Shown here: positions 16,231-23,996 of the stretch, one piece after another
How positions within the stretch are numbered: the first letter of the stretch is position 1
How the letters are laid out: each line of letters begins with the position of its first letter
NCBI GenBank assembly: GCA_964463165.1
Contig: CAYXBK010000006.1
Location: 1-64,000, forward strand
Direction: 5' to 3'
DNA: 64,000 nucleotides
Source of the DNA: UBA7236 sp964463165
GTDB taxonomy: Bacteria > Bacteroidota > Bacteroidia > Chitinophagales > BACL12
Program-made: the position numbers and the translations under genes
Notes under the pieces: generated by a model
The model's database searches: none
The model's input: the letters and a program-made list of their open reading frames with translations, nothing else
Told to the model about the DNA's origin: nothing

Positions 16231-17886
16231 ATGCTTCCTAAAATTAATTTCAGAGAAACACTTTCTTATCAGTTATTGCAGAAACATTTTGCGGCAATGA
16301 GGCAAGTGCATTTAAAGGATTTATTCCATGCGGATCCAAAACGCTTTGAAAAACACAGTATTGAATCCGGTTCATTTTTAATTGATTATTCAAAAAATAA
16401 AATAAATGATGAAACCATACAATTGCTTGTGCAACTTGCAGATGAGGTGCAATTAAAATCAGCAGTTGAAGCGATGTTTACCGGTGAGAAAATAAATGAA
16501 ACCGAAAACCGTTCTGTGCTGCATACGGCGTTGCGCAATTTTTCAAACGCACCTGTTTATGCGGATGGCGAGAATGTAATGCCGGCAATTAAAGAAGTGC
16601 TGTCAAAAATGAAAGAATTTTCTGGAAAAATAATTGAGGGCAGCTGGCGCTCTTATGCTGATAAACAATTTACGGATGTGGTGAATATCGGCATCGGCGG
16701 TTCAGATCTCGGACCGCATATGGTTGTGGAAGCATTGAAATATTATAAAGTGCCGCATTTGAATCTGCATTTTGTTTCGAATGTGGACGGCACACATATT
16801 TCCGAAACGCTAAAAAAATTAAATCCCGAAACCACTTTATTTTTAATTGCATCCAAAACATTCACCACGCAGGAAACCATGCTCAATGCACATACTGCCA
16901 GAAAATGGTTTCTTGATCATGCAAAATCAGAATCGCATATTGCAAAAGCATTTGTCGCTTTGTCCACTGCAAAAGAAGAAGTAATTAAATTCGGTATCGA
17001 CCCTGAAAATATGTTTGCATTCTGGGACTGGGTAGGCGGCAGATATTCATTATGGAGCGCCATTGGTTTATCAATTTGTCTTGCACTCGGATACGATCAT
17101 TTTGAAAATTTATTAAAAGGCGCACACGAAGCAGATCTGCATTTCAGAAATACTACTTTTGAAAAAAACATTCCTGTCATCATGGGATTACTCGGCTTCT
17201 GGTATATTGAATTTTTTAATTACCATACACATGCCGTAATTCCATATGATCAATATCTGCATCGCTTCACCGCCTATTTACAGCAGGCAGATATAGAAAG
17301 CAATGGGAAATACATCGACCGCAACGGAAATAAAATTAATTATCCAACCGGCCCTGTCATCTGGGGTGAACCCGGTACCAACGGCCAGCATGCATTTTTT
17401 CAACTGATGCACCAAGGCACGCAAATCATTCCCGCAGATTTTATTGCGCCTGCAAATTCATTAAATAAAATCGGTGACCATCACAATGTATTGTTGTCAA
17501 ATTTCTTTGCACAAACGGAAGCATTCATGATGGGTAAAACACAAGAAGAAGTGGTGGCAGAATTAAAATCAAAAGGAATGACTGATGCAGAAATTCAAAA
17601 ACAATTTTCTTTCCGTGTATTTGAAGGTAACCGCCCGACCAACACAATTTTAATGGATGAAATGACACCATTTAATCTCGGCAAGCTCATCGCATTTTAC
17701 GAACATAAAATATTTGTCCAGGGCATTATCTGGAATATCTACAGCTTCGACCAATGGGGTGTTGAACTCGGCAAAAAACTCGCATTAAAAATTCTGCCGG
17801 AATTAAAAACGGAATCCTTAATTTCATCTCATGATAGTTCGACGAATGGGTTGTTGAATTGGGCGAAGAAGAGGAGAGAGGAGTGA
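16231..17886 (+). CDS. pgi: glucose-6-phosphate isomerase
   Basis: The product has 551 residues, the usual length of the bacterial/eukaryotic long form. It interconverts glucose 6-phosphate and fructose 6-phosphate in the cytoplasm. Signatures are VNIGIGGSDLGPHMV, LIASKTFTTQET, the loop DWVGGRYSLWSAIGLS, the glutamate motif WGEPGTNGQHAFFQ with the conserved histidine region, and near the C-terminus SFDQWGVELGK, the second PGI signature. It starts at ATG 16231, one base after the stop of the kinase gene, which implies co-transcription. Nothing is missing. Confidence 0.97.
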   Translation: MLPKINFRETLSYQLLQKHFAAMRQVHLKDLFHADPKRFEKHSIESGSFLIDYSKNKINDETIQLLVQLADEVQLKSAVEAMFTGEKINETENRSVLHTALRNFSNAPVYADGENVMPAIKEVLSKMKEFSGKIIEGSWRSYADKQFTDVVNIGIGGSDLGPHMVVEALKYYKVPHLNLHFVSNVDGTHISETLKKLNPETTLFLIASKTFTTQETMLNAHTARKWFLDHAKSESHIAKAFVALSTAKEEVIKFGIDPENMFAFWDWVGGRYSLWSAIGLSICLALGYDHFENLLKGAHEADLHFRNTTFEKNIPVIMGLLGFWYIEFFNYHTHAVIPYDQYLHRFTAYLQQADIESNGKYIDRNGNKINYPTGPVIWGEPGTNGQHAFFQLMHQGTQIIPADFIAPANSLNKIGDHHNVLLSNFFAQTEAFMMGKTQEEVVAELKSKGMTDAEIQKQFSFRVFEGNRPTNTILMDEMTPFNLGKLIAFYEHKIFVQGIIWNIYSFDQWGVELGKKLALKILPELKTESLISSHDSSTNGLLNWAKKRREE

Positions 17887-18169
17887 GGAGAAAGGAATGC
17901 TGACGCAAGAACAAGAATTCAACTGGTATGGGCAAACTGTGACCACGGGGACTAAATATGTACCATTTATGGGTATTGCGGAGGTGAAGAGAAGATATTA
18001 AAATTGTGGGAGTATTTGCGTAAATCTGAAAGAAAATTGTAGATTGAGGAAGGTGCGTAAATAAAGGAGTTAGCGGCAAGGCTTGACGACATTGTAAACT
18101 TGAAACTGACTGCAAACACCAACTGACAAAATACTATTTTTACGATTTAATTTTTAATGAAAATACAGC
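17887..18169. other. spacer between pgi and the accessory island, including the cassette edge
   Basis: No gene is seen in these 283 bp. The spacer contains the putative cassette start GTTAGCGGCAAGGC at 18069-18082. A TATTTTTA box at 18135-18142 is one base off the -7 consensus and could drive the gene at 18170. Nothing else is recognised. Confidence 0.5.
18069..18082. other. candidate integron core site at the 5' edge of a gene cassette
   Basis: GTTAGCG fits the GTTRRRY core consensus, allowing R at the fifth and a mixed sixth position. The 14 bp GTTAGCGGCAAGGC are the inverse complement (13 of 14) of GCCCTGCCGCTAAC at 19872-19885, which is the left end of the putative attC. In a true cassette the start should complement the inverse core of its own attC, as seen here. 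Confidence 0.55.
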
Positions 18170-19117
18170 ATGGACAATCTAAAAATGAAATTTAAGCTTC
18201 ACGGACTTGAATTTGAAATTGAGGGCAATGAGGCGACAGTAAAGGAAGAGTTTGCAAGCTTCAAATCATTCATTACTGCTGACCTTCTGGCAAAGGTTAA
18301 CATTGTCACACCGCAGGTAACGACCATTCAGACAGCTAAACCAGGTCAACAACTTGGACAATTTGAGGACATTAGTGGAGTTGAAATGACAGATTTCCCT
18401 GCAATTAAGGAGGTTGTGAAAAAGGATTTACCGAAAGCAGAGACAGACTGGATTTTGATTTATGCCTTTTATTCTTCTGAGTTTGGAGAAAATACTTTCA
18501 CAGAGAAAGAAATAAAGGACTTTTACGAATCTACTGGACGAAAAAACGTCAGTAGAATGAATAACCTTTCAAATAACATCAAGTCCCTTCTTAAGCAAGA
18601 CTATATAAAGGTTCACAATGACACAGAGTATCTATTGAAGGATGCTGGCATTACTTACGCAAAACAAATTCTACAAGGCAATTCAACTACAAAAGCTGTA
18701 AAGCGGAATTCTTCAAAGGGTAAACCAAACACGAATGAAGAAAAGAAGGGCACAGAAGAAAAACAGAAAAAATCAAACAAAAACAACTCCGTTGGTTTTG
18801 TCGATTTAAAGTTGACTCCTGCCGAGCAGAAAGCGTTGAATGATTTTTTTGCTGAAAAAAAGCCCAAAACCCAAAATGAAAAGGTTCTTGTTGCAATGAA
18901 GTGGTTTATTGATGACAAAAAAGTCAATGAAGTTTCACTTGAGGAAGTGAACTATTTGCTAAGTATTGCTGCAGAAACTCCATCTGCTTTGGCTCAAGTT
19001 TTTGGCAACATGGTTGGCTCACAGTTTCGTTGGGTTACAAAAGGTTCTGTTGGTAAATATCAACTTAGTTCCATAGGTGAAAATTATGTTGTCAATAAAT
19101 TACCTAAGACTAAATGA
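18170..19117 (+). CDS. tandem winged-helix protein of a cassette-like gene pair
   Basis: The product has 315 residues from ATG 18170. Residues 1-45 (MKFKLHGLEFEIEG ...) form a short strand-strand-helix module. Residues about 92-168 and about 235-311 look like two copies of one winged-helix fold: each starts with a helix (WILIYAFYSS / KVLVAMKWFI), continues with a helix-turn-helix, and ends with YLLKDAGITYA / YQLSSIGENYV. A lysine- and asparagine-rich linker (178-206) separates them. The fold suggests DNA or RNA binding. The stop codon overlaps the start of the next gene as ATGA, so the two are translationally coupled. Its base and codon use differ from pgi and it lies inside a cassette-like frame. 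I do not recognise a named family. Confidence 0.75.
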   Translation: MDNLKMKFKLHGLEFEIEGNEATVKEEFASFKSFITADLLAKVNIVTPQVTTIQTAKPGQQLGQFEDISGVEMTDFPAIKEVVKKDLPKAETDWILIYAFYSSEFGENTFTEKEIKDFYESTGRKNVSRMNNLSNNIKSLLKQDYIKVHNDTEYLLKDAGITYAKQILQGNSTTKAVKRNSSKGKPNTNEEKKGTEEKQKKSNKNNSVGFVDLKLTPAEQKALNDFFAEKKPKTQNEKVLVAMKWFIDDKKVNEVSLEEVNYLLSIAAETPSALAQVFGNMVGSQFRWVTKGSVGKYQLSSIGENYVVNKLPKTK

Positions 19118-19860
19118 ACGAACTGAAAACTTTTGTTTCTAAAGTTCCCGACTTTTTCAAACTTGACTCTGGTAAACAAGTGCAATACTTCGTTTACTAT
19201 TTACAAGTTGAAAAGCAATTAGAAGCAGTTAAAGCAAAAGACATAAGTGCATGCTATGAAAGTTTACATCTTAATGCATACTCAAATATTCCGGCATATC
19301 TTAATAACTATTCACGAAAAGGAAAAACACAACAGTTCCTTAAAAGGAAAAATGGATTTATTCTTTACTCGGCAGTTAGAGAAAGAATTGACACTGAGGT
19401 TGACAAACCTATTGAACATAAACCAAGCAACTCGCTTTTTCCGCTTTCAATTTTTGACAACACAAGAGGTTATTTAATTGACTATTCAAAAGAAGCGAGC
19501 AGTTGCTACGACTATGGTTTGTATACATCCTGTTTGTTTATGCTTCGCAAAATCACAGAAACTCTGATAATTGAACTCTACGAAAGCAAGAGCATTCAAT
19601 TAAAAATAAAAAACGCAAAAGGCGATTATTTGCAATTGAGCGACTTAATTTCCGCTGTGACAAATGAGCCGACATGGAAGTTGACTAAGATTGTAAAAGA
19701 GAATTTGCCTAAAATTAAACTGCTGGCCGACTCAAGTGTTCACAGCAAAAGATTTAGCGCAAAGCAACCTGACATTGACGGTATAAAAACGAATGTGCGA
19801 ATTGCATTTGAGGAACTAATATCACACATTGACTATGCTAAATGGAACACTAAGCCTTGA
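19114..19860 (+). CDS. HEPN/DUF4145-like protein of a cassette-like gene pair
   Basis: The product has 248 residues; its ATG (19114) overlaps the previous stop by 4 bp. The N-terminal part (about 1-90, QVQYFVYYLQVEK ... LKRKNGFILYSAVRERID) looks like a third winged helix. The C-terminal part (about 118-240) follows the DUF4145/HEPN pattern: EASSCYDYGLYTSCLFMLRK, then a loop and a late small motif SSVHSKRF. R145 and H210 are candidates for the HEPN RNase residues, but their spacing does not match the strict Rx4-6H motif. HEPN proteins are common toxins and effectors of anti-phage systems. The gene ends 12 bp before the attC-like element. A defence or toxin-antitoxin role is inference. Confidence 0.7.
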   Translation: MNELKTFVSKVPDFFKLDSGKQVQYFVYYLQVEKQLEAVKAKDISACYESLHLNAYSNIPAYLNNYSRKGKTQQFLKRKNGFILYSAVRERIDTEVDKPIEHKPSNSLFPLSIFDNTRGYLIDYSKEASSCYDYGLYTSCLFMLRKITETLIIELYESKSIQLKIKNAKGDYLQLSDLISAVTNEPTWKLTKIVKENLPKIKLLADSSVHSKRFSAKQPDIDGIKTNVRIAFEELISHIDYAKWNTKP

Positions 19861-19871
19861 CACAAAGAATA

Positions 19872-20009
19872 GCCCTGCCGCTAACAGCACATTTACAATA
19901 GGCGGGGTGACGTGCTTCTATGACATTTTGTGGTTAATGGAAGTTCAGTTCTCCGCATGAACATTTGTGCTGAAAAGCCCGCCCATCGCAAATCTGCAAA
20001 CCGTTAGGG
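19872..20009. other. attC-like imperfect palindrome (candidate cassette recombination site)
   Basis: The element starts with CCGCTAAC (inverse core, ending 19885) and ends with GTTAGGG (20003-20009). Inside, ATTTACAATAGGCGGG (19891-19906) pairs imperfectly with CCCGCCCATCGCAAAT (19978-19993): 13 of 16 positions are complementary. Total length is about 135 bp, within the attC range. It begins 12 bp after the stop of the second gene, the usual place for an attC. No integrase gene is in the window. Confidence 0.55.
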
Positions 20010-20275
20010 TAATGCTAATGCGCCCCTCCTAACTTTGAACTGACGGAATTGAATCAAACTTTTTTTATAAAGAGACGACATGGACTGACAGCTCTACCTC
20101 ACAATCAACGCAATGAAGTTTAGTTTTTGCCTCCGTTCATTTTGTTTTGCAGCTTACGCACAAGCCAGCCTGAAGGCAAAACAAAAAAGGGTCACTTTTG
20201 CAAACGTTTGATTTTTGATTCTTATCTTCATCCTACATTAACCTAAGTCTGACGAGTTAACTAATCATCATCTTT
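20010..20275. other. spacer with an 11-bp inverted repeat
   Basis: No gene is seen. TTTTGTTTTGC (20140-20150) and GCAAAACAAAA (20176-20186) form a perfect 11-bp inverted repeat with a 25-nt loop. A 10-bp palindrome CAAACGTTTG lies at 20200-20209. The role is unknown; either may act in transcription of the following gene or be a remnant of a mobile spacer. Confidence 0.5.
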
Positions 20276-21856
20276 ATGAAAGTGTATAGTTCTTTTTTCT
20301 TGTTACTTTACCTGCACTGTGTTGCATTTACTCAATCAAGTTTGGAATTTAAGAACACAGTTGACGTCAAAGATTTTAATATTAGAAACAATATTATTTT
20401 AAAAGTAAAACAACGGGTATTTATTAATAATGATTCTAAACTTCTACCTGAACAATTTGTAAGAAGCCAGCTAAGAGACACATTACTTAAACAAACTTTT
20501 GAAGAATTTGCATACATGAAAACAGGTAGCCCAGTGTTTGTTAGTACTAGTTTTATCAGCGACTCTTTAGATGTTGATTATTTTAAAAAATTTGACGACT
20601 ACAACTTTCCAGTTCAGTCAAACTTAGAAAACACTTTAAGCGCATTAGGTTACATATTGAAACCAAATACGGATTCAATCGGATTTGAAACAAATATAGA
20701 TGTCAATGTAGATATTCTTATAGGTTGGCAACTAGATGAAAACCGAAGTCGTTCATTAGTAACAGGCGGAGCATATTATTTCTACCCTGGGGCTTATAGA
20801 TTACAAGTTCAAACAGCTATAGTTATCAAATTAAGGAACGGAGCAGATTCTATTTCTGTAAATTATTTTCCTGATGGGTATATAGAATATTATGATGCCG
20901 AATTATTTTCTCCTCTAAAAGCAGGAGTAACATTATATTATTATGGTCATTCCTTATCTGCTCCAAAAGACGAAACCTTAAAGTTTTATTATGAATCAGG
21001 ACCATTTATTTCTTTTTTTCATTTCCTACTTGAGAAAGCTGGAAAGAACAAGATGATTGGATTATTAAATAGTTCTGATTTTTATGCACGAGGTGTTGCA
21101 ATCACTTTACTTAAAGATGATCAATCCATTCAAGATAGACTACCTGATTTATCCTCTTTCAACAATTTACAAATCCTTCAACTTTCAGAATATCAATTCC
21201 ATGAATTGAGAAATTCACTTGCTTTATGCTACCCGGGTAATACTATTATCTGCAATCTCTATTTTGCAAATCAAATGAAATATTTCAATTACATAATTAA
21301 CAACATTAATACCGACTTTGCAGAACAATTTTATTCATGTCAATTAAATCAAACAAATTCCAATTTTGGCATTGATTCAGTATTAGATACCTATATGAAT
21401 CTTATCCGACCTTATAAAAGTATAGATTCTATTAACTACTGGATTAACTCTACTACCTTTTCAAAATTAGAATTATTTGAAAAGGAATCTGACACAATTT
21501 TATATAGTGCAATTATTAATCGGTTTTGTGATACATCTACTTTATGTGTACTGAACCTAATGACATTCTACTTTGATTTAACATATTCTGCTAACAATTC
21601 TAATGTCTGGAAAGAACCTGCTTTTAGTTTGTTAAAACAGAATTTATATTCATCTAATATTTTAGTTTCAATCAGATGTGCTAATCTACTTGCAATGACG
21701 AAAAATAAGATAGGATATAGCAGGTTGCTTGAATTATTAAACAATAATGAACACCGCGAAATTGTTATAGGTACATTGAAAGCATCATCAAGACAGGATT
21801 TTGGCGATAATTTCAGTGAATGGGAACAGTGGGTTTCAACTGCTGACCTCAAATAA
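20276..21856 (+). CDS. secreted protein of unknown function with a HEAT-like C-terminus
   Basis: The product has 526 residues from ATG 20276. MKVYSSFFLLLYLHCVAFTQS is a signal peptide, so it is exported. The middle part is beta-rich with many aromatic residues (for example GGAYYFYPGAYRLQVQ). The C-terminal about 60 residues (SSNILVSIRCANLLAMTK ... EHREIVIGTLKASS ... EWEQWV) read like one or two HEAT repeats followed by a conserved W motif seen in HEAT-repeat lipoproteins. I do not recognise a family. The gene is strikingly AT-rich compared with pgi or hemF and lies in the accessory island, with no partner on either side. Horizontal acquisition is likely but not shown. Confidence 0.7.
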   Translation: MKVYSSFFLLLYLHCVAFTQSSLEFKNTVDVKDFNIRNNIILKVKQRVFINNDSKLLPEQFVRSQLRDTLLKQTFEEFAYMKTGSPVFVSTSFISDSLDVDYFKKFDDYNFPVQSNLENTLSALGYILKPNTDSIGFETNIDVNVDILIGWQLDENRSRSLVTGGAYYFYPGAYRLQVQTAIVIKLRNGADSISVNYFPDGYIEYYDAELFSPLKAGVTLYYYGHSLSAPKDETLKFYYESGPFISFFHFLLEKAGKNKMIGLLNSSDFYARGVAITLLKDDQSIQDRLPDLSSFNNLQILQLSEYQFHELRNSLALCYPGNTIICNLYFANQMKYFNYIINNINTDFAEQFYSCQLNQTNSNFGIDSVLDTYMNLIRPYKSIDSINYWINSTTFSKLELFEKESDTILYSAIINRFCDTSTLCVLNLMTFYFDLTYSANNSNVWKEPAFSLLKQNLYSSNILVSIRCANLLAMTKNKIGYSRLLELLNNNEHREIVIGTLKASSRQDFGDNFSEWEQWVSTADLK

Positions 21857-22122
21857 TACTCATCTCATCTCAAATGATGAAATGACCTCACAAATAAAAT
21901 AAACTCTTTGAAGTCTAGCAAAACAGCGCTGAGGCCAAAGCTTGCAAAAGTATCTTTTTTACTGCCCAAATAGAATTTGAAAATTTTTCTCCCGCCCTTC
22001 AAAAAAAAAATCACTCAAACGCAACATGCTAACACGAATATCCACCGCCTTGAATGTAAATCGTCTTGATCAAAATATTTACGTATAGGCAGGCAGGAAT
22101 TTATGGGGATTCGTATAATGCC

Positions 22123-22185
22123 GTTCGACAAGCCTGCCTGCCGCAGCGCAGGCCTTTAGCGTCGGCAGGCAGGCTCAGGGTGACA
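22123..22185. repeat. GC-rich palindrome nested inside a spacer repeat
   Basis: AGCCTGCCTGCCG (22131-22143) and CGGCAGGCAGGCT (22163-22175) are a perfect 13-bp inverted repeat with a 19-nt loop. The 41 bp at 22133-22173 interrupt a motif whose halves are GTTCGACAAG and CTCAGGGTGACA, as if the palindrome had been inserted into an older spacer repeat. An uninterrupted relative starts at 12864. Confidence 0.65.
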
Positions 22186-22281
22186 ATTCTTTAATGGAAA
22201 AACTGATTAAATTGAGAACCTCATTTTGAGCTATCCAAATAATAACAAATTTTTATTTCGTTTGCAATTGACGTGAACCCA

Positions 22282-22321
22282 CCTGCCACCGCTCATGATG
22301 CATTGCGTCGGCGGGCAGGTA
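22282..22321. repeat. GC-rich palindromic repeat, second copy
   Basis: ACCTGCC (22282-22288) pairs with GGCAGGT (22315-22321). Bases 22302-22321 match the inverse complement of 23887-23906 at 19 of 20 positions, so the two belong to one dispersed family. Confidence 0.6.
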
Positions 22322-22352
22322 CCCGAACACAAGAACACTCGAACACACGTGC

Positions 22353-23336
22353 TCACTCCACCATCAAATTACATCCCCTCACATCACTATGATCAAATCT
22401 GCCCAAAACTTCAAATGAATGATCAGGATTTATTTTGCCAATATCCTGTGTGGAAATAAAACTGCATGATTCGATATTGGCGAGATCGATGATATTAATG
22501 AGTCCGGATTTTCCATTCTCTAAAATTTTAAATGGATCTTCGGGATCGCGAATTAACAATTTCATCCAGGGTGGGGGATTAAATTTTCCATTTCCTTTTG
22601 AATAGGCCATTGATAATAATTCAGTCATGCCGTATTCGGAATGAATATTTTTCGTGTTGAAACTTTTATTTAACTGATCATGCAGTTCAGCTCTGGTGAT
22701 TTCTTCACGCCTTCCTTTCATGCCGCCGGTTTCAATAAGAATTGTGTTTTTTAAATCGAGGGAAGTGAAATCTGCAAAATCCAAAAGTGCAAATGAAACG
22801 CCCAGTAAAATTGTCGGGATTTGATTGAATTCATTTTCTATCAGTCTTGATTTCAATGCATCAAATTCATTTAAATAAAAACCACTGCCGTGCTTTCCGT
22901 ATTTTAATAAAGTGTTACACATATAAACCAACGATGCATTTTTTCTTTCGAGGTAGGAGGGAAGAAGAAATAAAAAACAATATTGCTGAGGATCACCATA
23001 AAATAGTTTGAATGTATACAAAACAACATCTTCATAAAATTGGAGATCATGTATATAATGATGGCTGGCTTTCTCGGAAGTTGTACCACTGCTTGCAAAA
23101 TAATTTTCGGGAAAGCGACCGGAACTTGTAATTACTTTGGATTTAAATAATTCAACGGGAAGAAACGGGATGTCTTCAATTTTTGAAATGAGGCCGGCAG
23201 AAATGTCAAGATGGTGTAAAAATTCCTTGTAAACGGAATTTGCCTCTGCCTGAAACCTGAATACTGCCAAAGCCTGCGCTTCAAAATCCGCATTTTTGAT
23301 CCCGAAAAGATCTTTTTTGAACTTTGCAATATCCAT
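22353..23336 (-). CDS. LuxE-family acyl-protein synthetase / acyltransferase-like protein
   Basis: The product has 327 residues from ATG 23336 (a TTG four codons upstream opens the frame earlier). It belongs to the adenylate-forming superfamily: SSGTTSEKASHHYIH is the phosphate loop, EYGMTELLSMAYS the adenine-binding motif, and GRFDHSDVRGCN the hinge and core near the C-terminus. LuxE activates a fatty acid as an acyl-adenylate and transfers it to a protein thiol. Here there are no luxC, luxD or luciferase genes nearby, so bioluminescence is not implied; Bacteroidota relatives are usually orphan genes. It is divergent from a small lipoprotein gene with 41 bp between the starts. Confidence 0.8.
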   Translation of the reverse strand: MDIAKFKKDLFGIKNADFEAQALAVFRFQAEANSVYKEFLHHLDISAGLISKIEDIPFLPVELFKSKVITSSGRFPENYFASSGTTSEKASHHYIHDLQFYEDVVLYTFKLFYGDPQQYCFLFLLPSYLERKNASLVYMCNTLLKYGKHGSGFYLNEFDALKSRLIENEFNQIPTILLGVSFALLDFADFTSLDLKNTILIETGGMKGRREEITRAELHDQLNKSFNTKNIHSEYGMTELLSMAYSKGNGKFNPPPWMKLLIRDPEDPFKILENGKSGLINIIDLANIESCSFISTQDIGKINPDHSFEVLGRFDHSDVRGCNLMVE

Positions 23337-23357
23337 CTCAGTTTGCAAGTTATATGG

Positions 23358-23365
23358 TAACTTTG
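23358..23365 (+). promoter_or_regulatory. -7 box of the lipoprotein gene
   Basis: TAACTTTG is a perfect TAnnTTTG match, 12 bp before ATG 23378, within the 41-bp divergent spacer. TTTG at 23342-23345 is too close for a standard -33 box. Confidence 0.35.
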
Positions 23366-23377
23366 AATAGTAAAATT

Positions 23378-23827
23378 ATGCTGAGAAAATACAGCTACAT
23401 AATTGTCCTGTTTGTTTTGGCGTGCCTCGCAGCTTGTGTGCAGGAACCGCAATATTCAGAGGTGCCGCATATTGAGTTTCAAAGTATGAATGCAAATACG
23501 TTTGATGAACTGGATGAGGATAGCCTTTCAATCGTGGTTTATTTTGAAGATGGCGACGGCGACCTGGGAAGTGATGACAGCATCAATATGTTTTGGGAAG
23601 ACAGCCGTGTGCCCGGTTTCCCGCTCGCATTCAAAATTCCTTATATCGAATTGCAAGGCAACAGCAAAGCAATTTCTGGAACGATCACAACATATTACCC
23701 GATTTCCTATTGTATTGACAACGACGATCCGGTTGATTCCTTTTACTACAAAATTTATATCGTGGACCGTGCCGGTAATATGAGCAATGTAGACAGCACG
23801 GATATGATTTTCCTCAATTGTAATTAG
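23378..23827 (+). CDS. small lipoprotein, unrecognised
   Basis: The product has 149 residues from ATG 23378. MLRKYSYIIVLFVLACLAAC is a lipoprotein signal with lipobox LAAC; longer readings from TTG 23324 would destroy it. The mature part contains YFEDGDGDLGSDDS, an aspartate-rich stretch, and ends with SFYYKIYIVDRAGNMSN, a strand pattern of Ig-like or fibronectin-like folds. I cannot name the function. It probably sits in the outer membrane. Its promoter region is shared with the divergent LuxE-like gene. Confidence 0.75.
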   Translation: MLRKYSYIIVLFVLACLAACVQEPQYSEVPHIEFQSMNANTFDELDEDSLSIVVYFEDGDGDLGSDDSINMFWEDSRVPGFPLAFKIPYIELQGNSKAISGTITTYYPISYCIDNDDPVDSFYYKIYIVDRAGNMSNVDSTDMIFLNCN

Positions 23828-23830
23828 AGC

Positions 23831-23858
23831 CAGGAGTCAGGAGTCAGGAATCAGGACT
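23831..23858. repeat. heptamer array CAGGANT x4
   Basis: CAGGAGT, CAGGAGT, CAGGAAT and CAGGACT follow each other without gaps, directly behind the lipoprotein stop codon. Confidence 0.8.
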
Positions 23859-23886
23859 GTCAAATTCATGCATCAGCCAAATCTGA

Positions 23887-23930
23887 ACCTGCCGGCCGAC
23901 GCAATGGGCTTGTGCTGCAGGCAGGCAAGC
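23887..23930. repeat. GC-rich palindromic repeat, third copy
   Basis: Bases 23887-23906 are the inverse complement (19 of 20) of 22302-22321. A partner arm GCAGGCAGGCAAG follows. It is flanked by two heptamer arrays. Confidence 0.6.
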
Positions 23931-23940
23931 TCAGAACCCC

Positions 23941-23996
23941 GAACTCTGAACTCTGAACTCTGAACTCTGAACTCTGAACTCTGAACTCTGAACTCT
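23941..23996. repeat. perfect heptamer array GAACTCT x8
   Basis: Eight exact tandem copies of GAACTCT fill 56 bp. The last base is the first base of the hemF stop codon on the other strand (23996-23998), so the array abuts the gene end. Length changes would not alter the protein. Confidence 0.95.

Larger units (their letters stand above)
21857..22352. other. 496-bp gene-free spacer carrying two GC-rich palindromic repeats
   Basis: No gene is seen. The first 220 bp are AT-rich and featureless apart from an A9 tract. The right half holds two members of a palindromic repeat family (22123-22185 and 22282-22321). Confidence 0.7.

Noticed and set aside
20004..22352. Second integron cassette carrying the secreted-protein gene
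   Set aside because: The start TTAGGGTAATGC has no matching inverse core behind the gene at 21856, so only one cassette edge is supported.
22353..23336. Bioluminescence (lux) locus
   Set aside because: Only a LuxE-like gene is present; no luciferase or acyl reductase in the window.
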